The notes under the pieces are model-generated. The model made no database searches, had not been told where the DNA came from, and saw nothing but the letters and a program-made list of their open reading frames with translations. The translations under genes and the position numbers were made by a program. Positions 1 through 5,174 of a DNA stretch of 5,174 nucleotides are shown here, piece by piece. The DNA is from Chitinophagales bacterium (GTDB taxonomy: Bacteria; Bacteroidota; Bacteroidia; Chitinophagales; UBA2359): contig JAHDDA010000139.1 in NCBI GenBank assembly GCA_020629595.1, positions 2,025 through 7,198 on the forward strand, read 5' to 3'. Position 1 is the stretch's first letter; each line of letters starts with the position of its first letter.

Positions 1-2156
1 TAGGTTTAGATTATGATGGAAATACTTTAATTCCAAACTCATTGGTACACGCAGGTAATGGTAAAGTATTTGCCTTGAATTTTATTTACGATGGTGCTGA
101 TGTTGGAGATATGATTCTTTATACAGGAGAGGTTGATGAAATGGGAATGTTAACTTGGACTTCTTCTTTATTACCAACAAATGCAGATTTATCTTTCGAT
201 GGAACATCAATTACTTCAACTCCTCAAATTGGCTTTTCTCCTGATGGGGAAACTGGCTATATCTATTATGTAGGTGATGTAACTACTATTGGCGATGTTT
301 CAATGGGTAACTACGTTTCTGAACCAGTATATTACTACACAACTGATGGTGGTGCAACTTGGGAAGGTCCTCGTACAATGAACCTAGATGCATTTGGTGG
401 CTTTGCAAACAACTTTAACACAATTGAGTTTGAAGATGGTTCAATGTTAGAAAACTTAGTACCTCAAATGGATTTTACTCACGATATTATTGTTGATGCT
501 GATGGTAAAATGCACGTTGGTACTACTGTTTATTCAAGTGGTTTAGATCAAAATGATCCAGCTAATACAGGGTTTACTTTCTACCCAGGAACTGGTATTG
601 TTGGTACTTTAGTAGTTGATGGTGCTGATGATTCTAAAGAATTATATGGTTTTACCAATATTTTATCTACAGAGTCTATGCCTTTCTCTTGGAATGCTGA
701 TTTTAATAATGATTTCCGTGTGCAAATGTCACGTAATGCAGATGGTGATAAGATTTTTGTTTCTTATTTAGATTCAATTGATGCTGAAATTGCTAGTCCT
801 GGTACTGCTTACCGTGATTTATGGGGCTTTGCTTATGATATTAATACTGGCTTATCTACAGAAGTTGTTAACTTTACTGGAGATAACGCTGATTGGGCTG
901 GTCAAGCATTTTATTTAACTACTGCTCCAACTGCTTTACAAGATCCTTTAAGTGGAGAGTACGAAATGGCTGCAGTATTCACTGAAGTACCAGCTGATGA
1001 TTTATCTTCAGTATATTACCACTATTTCCAAAATGCTACTTTTACAGAAGCTGATTTTGCACAAGAAATTGAAGTTGCAGAATATGAAGCAAACTTACCT
1101 GAAGGAGACTTCGTTGTAACGCCATTAAACTCAATTTCTTTTGATTTATCAGTTGATGGAGCTGAAAACTTTGATGTAGTAATTTGGGATTTTGGAAATG
1201 GAGAAGTAGATACAACTTTTGTTGCGACAAACACAATTTTCTATCCAAGCCCTGCTGAAGGACAAGAAGATATTTACACAATTACTGTTACTTTATACAA
1301 CCAAGATGGTTCTGTAACTTATACAGAAGAAGTAACAACTACAAACTTTGTTGATACAGAAGCTCCTGTAATTTCTGTTCAGTATGCTGGAGATTCAGTT
1401 TCTGATGGAGATGTTATAACTTTAGAAGCAAATGTAAATACAGAATTCTTCTGTCCAGATGCTACTGCAAATGATGATTCTGGAGAATTAACAGATAATA
1501 TTATTGAAACAGGATGTGATGATGTAGATGTTACAACTGCTGGTACTTATGTTGTTACTTACGAAGTAACAGATGCTGCAGGAAACGCTACAACATTTAC
1601 GGTTACTTTTGATGTTCAGGATGTTTCTGCACCAACTTTATCTACTTTAGCTGGACAATCAACTCAATTAATTGATTGTAATGGTGAATTACCTGCTTTA
1701 ACTTCAATTTTTGCTGTTATTGATAATGGAGCTCCTCAGTTAATTGGTGATTTTGAAGTTTCTGAATCAGGTGCTGTTGATGTAACTGTAGATGGAACTT
1801 ATGCTGTTGAATATACGGTATCTGATGCAGCAGGAAATACTTCTTCTGCTCAAACAATTACTTATGTTGTTTCTGGTTGTGATACAGGTATTCAAACTGT
1901 ATTTGGTGGTATTGTAAGTGTTTTACCTAACCCTACAAATGGTCAAATTTTTGTAGATTTATCTGAAACTTCTGTACGTTCTGCTGTAATTAGCATTTTT
2001 GATGTACAAGGGCGTTTATTAACTGAAGTTGAAGCAGACAATACTGCTGCTGCTATTAACATTGATTTATCAACTTACGCAGATGGAATCTATATGGTTC
2101 ACATTAATGCTGGTGAGTTTGGTGTTGCAGTTGATAGAATTATTTTAGCAAAGTAA
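1..2156 (+). CDS. Secreted/surface multidomain protein with T9SS type A sorting domain (5'-truncated by the window)
   Basis: The reading frame is open from the window edge (first full codon at 3), giving 717 residues; the true start and signal peptide lie upstream. Residue numbers refer to this fragment. Residues 1 to about 350 are rich in beta strand and aromatics and carry an Asp-box, TTDGGATW (113-120), as in sialidase/BNR-type beta-propellers. A PKD-like domain follows (about 366-449, with WDFGNG at 395-400). Two bacterial Ig-like DUF5011/HYR-type domains come next (about 451-539 and 540-626), each with a GTYxVxYxVxDAAGN core and two Cys. The C-terminus (639-717) starts with the PNPTNG motif and contains a GIY motif, matching the Por secretion tail. 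Known for the family: such proteins cross the outer membrane by T9SS and are attached or released. The ligand or enzyme activity is unknown; no catalytic set is recognisable. By hand count it is very acidic: about 110 Asp/Glu against 12 Lys/Arg in the last 704 residues. A terminator follows directly, so it ends its transcription unit. Confidence 0.93.
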   Translation, partial: GLDYDGNTLIPNSLVHAGNGKVFALNFIYDGADVGDMILYTGEVDEMGMLTWTSSLLPTNADLSFDGTSITSTPQIGFSPDGETGYIYYVGDVTTIGDVSMGNYVSEPVYYYTTDGGATWEGPRTMNLDAFGGFANNFNTIEFEDGSMLENLVPQMDFTHDIIVDADGKMHVGTTVYSSGLDQNDPANTGFTFYPGTGIVGTLVVDGADDSKELYGFTNILSTESMPFSWNADFNNDFRVQMSRNADGDKIFVSYLDSIDAEIASPGTAYRDLWGFAYDINTGLSTEVVNFTGDNADWAGQAFYLTTAPTALQDPLSGEYEMAAVFTEVPADDLSSVYYHYFQNATFTEADFAQEIEVAEYEANLPEGDFVVTPLNSISFDLSVDGAENFDVVIWDFGNGEVDTTFVATNTIFYPSPAEGQEDIYTITVTLYNQDGSVTYTEEVTTTNFVDTEAPVISVQYAGDSVSDGDVITLEANVNTEFFCPDATANDDSGELTDNIIETGCDDVDVTTAGTYVVTYEVTDAAGNATTFTVTFDVQDVSAPTLSTLAGQSTQLIDCNGELPALTSIFAVIDNGAPQLIGDFEVSESGAVDVTVDGTYAVEYTVSDAAGNTSSAQTITYVVSGCDTGIQTVFGGIVSVLPNPTNGQIFVDLSETSVRSAVISIFDVQGRLLTEVEADNTAAAINIDLSTYADGIYMVHINAGEFGVAVDRIILAK
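1098..1347 (+). other. PKD-like domain coding segment
   Basis: This segment encodes about 83 residues with the PKD hallmark WDFGNGE followed by a Tyr-containing strand (YTITVTLYNQDG), the usual place of the YxVxLxVxN core. PKD domains are beta-sandwich spacers or binding modules in extracellular proteins. Here it links the propeller-like N-terminal region to the Ig-like pair. The boundaries are approximate. Confidence 0.65.
1353..1880 (+). repeat. Two tandem Ig-like (DUF5011/HYR-like) domain repeats
   Basis: The two units begin at about 1353 and 1620. Their best conserved cores start at 1539 (GTYVVTYEVTDAAGNAT) and 1791 (GTYAVEYTVSDAAGNTS) and are 252 bp, or 84 codons, apart. The cores remain visibly similar at the DNA level, but the rest has diverged, so this is an old duplication or domain shuffling rather than a recent tandem copy. 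Each unit has two cysteines (FFC and TGC in the first, IDC and SGC in the second), which could form one disulfide per domain outside the cell. Such domains usually act as stalks or adhesive spacers. Confidence 0.75.
1917..2153 (+). other. T9SS type A C-terminal sorting domain coding segment
   Basis: The last 79 residues start with SVLPNPTNGQIFVDL, continue with IFDVQGRLL and DLSTYADGIYMVHI, and end in VDRIILAK. This order (PNPxxG, then xxDxxGRxL, then YxxGIYxV, then a basic end) is the Por secretion tail type A pattern. In this family the domain directs export across the outer membrane by the type IX system and is often cleaved by the PorU sortase. This is the strongest evidence for a Bacteroidota host. 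Confidence 0.93.
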
Positions 2157-2184
2157 TTGCTTTATTTCTTTAATTATATATTTA
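2157..2184 (+). promoter_or_regulatory. Weak candidate Bacteroidota-type promoter for the chaN-like unit
   Basis: TATATTTA at 2177-2184 matches the Bacteroidota -7 element TAnnTTTG at all but the last position. A TTG at 2157-2159 lies 17 nt upstream, roughly where a -33 element could be. The downstream unit needs a promoter near here because the terminator blocks read-through. However, the site is in an AT-rich tract where such matches arise by chance, and the implied start point would fall inside the terminator's 5' arm. Treat it as a guess. Confidence 0.2.
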
Positions 2185-2221
2185 ATCCTCTGCTTGGAAA
2201 TTCTAAGCAGGGGATTTTTTT
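2184..2221 (+). terminator. Intrinsic (Rho-independent) terminator
   Basis: The 12-nt arms 2184-2195 (AATCCTCTGCTT) and 2205-2216 (AAGCAGGGGATT) pair along their whole length with one G-U wobble. Two further inner pairs are possible, leaving a 5-nt loop. A run of seven T at 2215-2221 follows the stem. It lies 28 bp after the stop of the T9SS cargo gene and 20 bp before the chaN-like start, so it separates the two transcription units. Confidence 0.92.
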
Positions 2222-2240
2222 ATCAATAACCATAACTATT

Positions 2241-3110
2241 ATGAAAAGTTATATATTCATTTTTACTATTCTAATTTCAATTTCAAACTTAAATGCTCAA
2301 AAAATAAAGCCTGCTTATTTACTTTTTGATAAAGAAGGAAAACAAGTTGAATATGATGAAATGCTTACCAATTTAGCAAAAGCCGATGTTGTTTTATTTG
2401 GCGAATACCACAACAATCCAATTTGTCATTGGTTAGAATATGAAATTGCAAAAGATTTGTTTGTAGTTGTTGACTCTAACTTAGTTATTGGTTCAGAAAT
2501 TTTTGAAAGAGATGACCAATTAATTATAAATGAATATAGAAGCGAGGCAATTACGGAAAGAAATTTTAAAAATGAAGTAAAACTTTGGGATAATTACGAA
2601 ACAGATTATGAGGCAATTTTTGAATTTGCTAAATCTAAAAATATTCCTTTTATTGCTAGCAATGTACCAAGAAGATATGCAAGTATGATAGCTTATAATG
2701 GCATTTCCATTTTAGAAGATGTAGCTGATGAAGCAAAAACATTTTTCCCAAAATTACCCATAGAAGTAACTGAAAAAACGCCTGGTTACGAAGCCTTATT
2801 AGAAATGGGGGGCGGAAACGAAACAGAAGACGGACGTTGGTTTATGGAAGCCCAAGCAATAAAAGATGCGACAATGGCATTTTCTATTTTAGAAAATTGG
2901 AAAAAAGGAAATATATTCTTTCATTTTAATGGTGATTATCATTCGGCAGAATATGGAGGCATTTTTTGGTATTTAAAACAAGCAAAGAAAAAACTAAAAA
3001 TTATTACAATTTCTACCGTAGAAAGCGACACAATGCAATTTACTAAAGCAATGAAAACTAAAGGAGATTTCATCTTAATGATTCCTACAAGTATGTCAAA
3101 GTCTTACTAA
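2241..3110 (+). CDS. ChaN family / Tiki-superfamily exported protein
   Basis: This gene encodes 289 residues. The chosen ATG opens a typical Sec signal peptide: Lys2, a hydrophobic core at about 4-16, and likely cleavage after NLNA before Gln20. There is no lipobox Cys. Two widely spaced GxxH motifs, GEYH (54-57) and GDYH (231-234), together with SEIFER (85-90, Glu86), NVPRRYAS (141-148) and QAIKDATMA (205-213), match the ChaN (DUF399) family of the Tiki/TraB/EreA superfamily. Known for the family: Campylobacter ChaN is a haem-binding lipoprotein tied to iron uptake, while other superfamily members are metal-dependent hydrolases. Here the protein is predicted to be periplasmic or exported; haem binding versus hydrolysis is not decidable. 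It is the first gene after the terminator and sits 14 bp before the mutS-like gene, so it probably leads an operon. A TTG at 2157 in the same frame is rejected because it would put the terminator inside the coding region and hide the signal peptide. Confidence 0.9.
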   Translation: MKSYIFIFTILISISNLNAQKIKPAYLLFDKEGKQVEYDEMLTNLAKADVVLFGEYHNNPICHWLEYEIAKDLFVVVDSNLVIGSEIFERDDQLIINEYRSEAITERNFKNEVKLWDNYETDYEAIFEFAKSKNIPFIASNVPRRYASMIAYNGISILEDVADEAKTFFPKLPIEVTEKTPGYEALLEMGGGNETEDGRWFMEAQAIKDATMAFSILENWKKGNIFFHFNGDYHSAEYGGIFWYLKQAKKKLKIITISTVESDTMQFTKAMKTKGDFILMIPTSMSKSY

Positions 3111-3124
3111 AAAGAAAACAATTA

Positions 3125-4909
3125 ATGAACAACAACTTACAAACTACCTTCAAAGATAGAGAAAAGAAATTTTCTTCCGAATTAAAAGAAACAAAATCTG
3201 TAATTAACAAACTGGTTTGGATAAGAACAATAGTTGGATTACTTTTTTTAGTTTGTTTGGCATTATTAGTTAAAACCTCAAGTAGCATTTACGGAATTGC
3301 CTTATTAGTTTTAATAGTTATATTCATTATTTTGGTAAACTATCACCAAAATTTTTTCGATAAAAAGGTAATTCTTGAGCAACTTAAAATTATTAATGCG
3401 CAAGAACTTCAGGCATTAGCGTTTGATTTTTCAAGTTTCCAAAATGGAACAGCATTTATCAATTCAGCCCATTCTTTTACTTCAGATTTAGATATTTTTG
3501 GCGAAAACTCTTTGTACCAACACATTAACAGATGTTGTACTTTAAGTGGTAAAAAAAAATTAGCTCAACTTTTGGCGAACTCCTTAAATGATAAAAATGA
3601 AATTGAAAGCCAACAGAAACTATATACAGAATTAAGCAAAAAATTAGATTTTAGACAAAACTTTCAAGCAAATGGCAATACAATTTCTGAAAACGAAAAC
3701 GAAATTGATAATTTAATTGCTTGGTTCAATGATGATTCTAAGTTTTTAAATAACACATTTTTAAACATCATTCGCTTTCTTTTACCTGCTTTGATAATTG
3801 GTGCAATGATAGGTAGTTATTTCAGTTCCAAATTTATGGGAATTACCCTAATTTTATTTTTTGTAAGCTGGGGAATTTACACTTTATTTTCGGTAAAAAT
3901 AAACGATATTCACAGCAAAATAGGTAGTAAACATAGCGTTTTAAATAAATATCTTAAACTCATTAAAATAATAAATCAAGAACAATTTCAACATCCCAAA
4001 CTACAAAACCTAAAACAAAAATTACAAAGTTCGGAAGTATCTTTAAACCAATTTTCAAAAATAATTAGTGATTTTGATAATAGATTAAATGTACTAGTGA
4101 GCATAGTTTTAAACACTGTTTTTTTATACGATTTTCATTGTGTTTTTAAATTAGAAAAATGGAAAGAAAACAATAAAAAACATATTGAAGAATGGCTTAA
4201 TTTGGTTGCTTTACAAGATGCTTACAACAGTTTTGGCAACTATGTTTTTACTAAACCAAGTTTTTGTTTTCCTGTAATTGATAATAATAAACTTGAAATA
4301 AAAGGTAGTGAAATTGGGCATCCTTTAATGAAACAAACAGAATGTATAGCAAACTCAATTAGCTTTGGAATAAACGAAAAAAGTATCATTTTAACAGGAG
4401 CAAATATGTCAGGTAAAAGTACATTTTTGCGTTCTTTGGGCTTAAATACGCTTTTAGCTTTGTTGGGTTTACCTGTTTATGCTAAATCTTTTAAAACTTC
4501 TATTTTTAATATCCATACAAGTATGCGTGTTACCGATTCACTTAATGAAAGAGCTTCTTATTTTTATGCTGAACTAAGCCGATTACAAGAAATAGTGCAA
4601 AAATTAGAACAAGGAAATAAAATGCTTATTCTTTTAGATGAAGTTTTGAAAGGTACAAATTCCGATGATAAACTGTCGGGTTCTATTGAATTGGTAAAAA
4701 AATTCTTGCAATACGAATGTTTACACGTAATAGCTACGCACGATTTAAAATTGGGTGAATTGGAAAATAAAATGCCTAAAAAAATAAGCAATTATTGTTT
4801 TGAAAGCATCATTCAAGAAAACGAATTGTATTTTGATTACAAATTAGGAAACGGAATAGCCAAAAATAAAAATGCCAGCTTTTTAATGAAAAAAATGAAG
4901 ATTATTTGA
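3125..4909 (+). CDS. Membrane-anchored MutS-like ATPase (MutS domains III and V, no mismatch-recognition domain)
   Basis: This gene encodes 594 residues. Hydrophobic segments at about 31-50 and 55-72, and again at 212-231 and 236-256, predict four membrane spans. After the first pair, residues 119-150 (FGENSLYQHINRCCTLSG, then KKKLAQLL) match the start of MutS core domain III. A helical, coiled-coil-like region runs from about 258 to 365. The C-terminal ATPase has Walker A GANMSGKS (425-432), a diverged signature region TDSLNERASYFYAE (470-483), Walker B LILLDE (501-506) and the His-loop ATHD (537-540). The essential ATPase residues appear intact. The N-terminal mismatch-binding domain and its FxE motif are absent, so this is not the repair protein MutS1; it also lacks the Smr domain of MutS2. 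Similar membrane MutS homologues are widespread in Bacteroidota, with unknown function. The ATG follows an A-rich leader and no SD. The gene contains an A9 run at 3551-3559. Its stop overlaps the ATG of a 19-codon ORF. Confidence 0.9.
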   Translation: MNNNLQTTFKDREKKFSSELKETKSVINKLVWIRTIVGLLFLVCLALLVKTSSSIYGIALLVLIVIFIILVNYHQNFFDKKVILEQLKIINAQELQALAFDFSSFQNGTAFINSAHSFTSDLDIFGENSLYQHINRCCTLSGKKKLAQLLANSLNDKNEIESQQKLYTELSKKLDFRQNFQANGNTISENENEIDNLIAWFNDDSKFLNNTFLNIIRFLLPALIIGAMIGSYFSSKFMGITLILFFVSWGIYTLFSVKINDIHSKIGSKHSVLNKYLKLIKIINQEQFQHPKLQNLKQKLQSSEVSLNQFSKIISDFDNRLNVLVSIVLNTVFLYDFHCVFKLEKWKENNKKHIEEWLNLVALQDAYNSFGNYVFTKPSFCFPVIDNNKLEIKGSEIGHPLMKQTECIANSISFGINEKSIILTGANMSGKSTFLRSLGLNTLLALLGLPVYAKSFKTSIFNIHTSMRVTDSLNERASYFYAELSRLQEIVQKLEQGNKMLILLDEVLKGTNSDDKLSGSIELVKKFLQYECLHVIATHDLKLGELENKMPKKISNYCFESIIQENELYFDYKLGNGIAKNKNASFLMKKMKII

Positions 4910-4968
4910 TGACAACATCACCATTACAGTTGATAAAGATGAAAATGCTGAAGCTTGACTTTGGGTAA
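4909..4968 (+). CDS. Possible 19-aa ORF coupled to the mutS-like stop, upstream of queG
   Basis: The ATG at 4909-4911 overlaps the preceding TGA (4907-4909) as TGATG, a classic layout for translational coupling. The ORF encodes MTTSPLQLIKMKMLKLDFG and stops with TAA at 4966-4968, one codon before the queG ATG and in the same frame. It could be a small leader that hands ribosomes to queG, or a chance ORF in spacer DNA. The peptide resembles no family I recognise, and a different frame of the same stretch looks equally coding-like. Coding status is unproven. Confidence 0.25.
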   Translation: MTTSPLQLIKMKMLKLDFG

Positions 4969-4971
4969 AAA

Positions 4972-5174
4972 ATGAGTAAACCAAATCGAATATACAAGAA
5001 TTTAATAAAAACCGAAGCCCAACGCCTTGGCTTTACTGCTATTGGTTTTGCCAAAGCTGAATTTTTAGAAAATGAAGCTCCCAAATTAGAAGATTGGTTG
5101 AGTAAAAACTACAATGGCGAAATGGCATATATGGCAAACCATTTCGATAAGCGTTTAGATCCTACAAAATTGGT
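4972..5174 (+). CDS. queG: Epoxyqueuosine reductase QueG, N-terminal part (3'-truncated by the window)
   Basis: The window holds 67 complete codons, beginning MSKPNRIYKNLIKTEAQRLG. The pattern IKTEAQRLGFTAIGFAKA (12-29), then a W-containing helix (EDWLSKNYNGEMAYM, 40-54) and R-LDP (61-64), matches the conserved N-terminus of QueG (formerly YjeS). The family uses cobalamin and 4Fe-4S clusters to reduce epoxyqueuosine to queuosine in the wobble position of tRNAs with GUN anticodons. The cobalamin and cluster motifs lie beyond the window and cannot be checked. The start is firm: the preceding in-frame codon is AAA and before it is a TAA. The gene follows the mutS-like gene by 62 bp with no terminator between them, suggesting co-transcription, although no functional link is evident. 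Confidence 0.9.
   Translation, partial: MSKPNRIYKNLIKTEAQRLGFTAIGFAKAEFLENEAPKLEDWLSKNYNGEMAYMANHFDKRLDPTKL

Noticed and set aside
42..44. TTG as the start of the first gene
   Set aside because: The frame is open to the window edge with protein-like sequence (GLDYDGNTLIPNS) before it, so this is an internal Leu codon and the gene is truncated by the window.
1022..1281. Two overlapping minus-strand open frames opposite the PKD-coding region
   Set aside because: They are low-complexity shadows (Ser/Thr/Lys or Leu/Gln rich) of a well-supported plus-strand gene, with no recognisable domain.
2157..2240. In-frame TTG start giving chaN a 28-residue N-terminal extension
   Set aside because: The extension would be translated through the terminator hairpin and would bury a clear signal peptide that starts at the ATG at 2241.
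3085..3288. Minus-strand open frame across the chaN-mutS junction
   Set aside because: It covers the start of the mutS-like gene antisense, has no family resemblance, and long open frames arise easily in AT-rich DNA.
4564..4791. Minus-strand open frame opposite the MutS ATPase domain
   Set aside because: It is antisense to the conserved Walker B and His-loop region and is explained as a shadow of it.
4901..4908. ATTATTTG as a -7 promoter element for queG
   Set aside because: It keeps TTTG but misses both bases of the TA half of TAnnTTTG, and it lies within the end of the mutS-like gene with no supporting -33 element.
4888..4909. Programmed frameshift at the A7 run near the mutS-like stop, fusing it to the 19-codon ORF
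   Set aside because: The run reads G AAA AAA A in frame, not a standard slippery heptamer, no stimulatory hairpin is visible, and the normal C-terminus NASFLMKKM looks typical for the family.
4902..5084. Minus-strand open frame opposite the spacer and queG start
   Set aside because: The queG N-terminus on the plus strand is convincing; the antisense peptide resembles nothing known.

Overview
The window looks like a piece of a Bacteroidota chromosome, most likely Flavobacteriia or a close relative. It is very AT-rich and its starts lack clear Shine-Dalgarno sequences. It contains a secreted protein with a type IX secretion (T9SS) C-terminal sorting domain, and a membrane-anchored MutS-like ATPase of a kind familiar from this phylum. 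All recognisable genes are on the + strand.

Layout. (1) Positions 1-2156 hold the 3' part of a large, strongly acidic surface or secreted protein: a region with a sialidase-type Asp-box, a PKD-like domain, two tandem bacterial Ig-like (DUF5011/HYR-like) domains and a T9SS type A sorting domain. (2) A strong intrinsic terminator at 2184-2221 closes that transcription unit. (3) A second unit follows: a ChaN/Tiki-superfamily exported protein (2241-3110), a MutS-like ATPase with four predicted membrane segments (3125-4909), and the first 67 codons of epoxyqueuosine reductase queG (4972 to the window end). The gaps are 14 bp and 62 bp, and no terminator is visible between these genes, so they are probably co-transcribed. 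The 62-bp gap contains a possible 19-codon ORF that overlaps the mutS-like stop (TGATG) and lies in the queG frame.

The first gene and the downstream unit do not appear to be functionally linked. The first gene uses codons typical of high expression (6 of 7 Arg codons are CGT), while chaN mostly uses AGA. Within the second unit the genes have distinct predicted jobs (envelope haem/metal-linked protein or hydrolase, unknown membrane MutS-like function, tRNA queuosine synthesis), and no joint pathway can be read from the sequence. No tRNA, rRNA, CRISPR array, insertion sequence or attachment site was seen. I did not find a clearly new system. The most under-described items are the membrane MutS-like protein and the short coupled ORF before queG.
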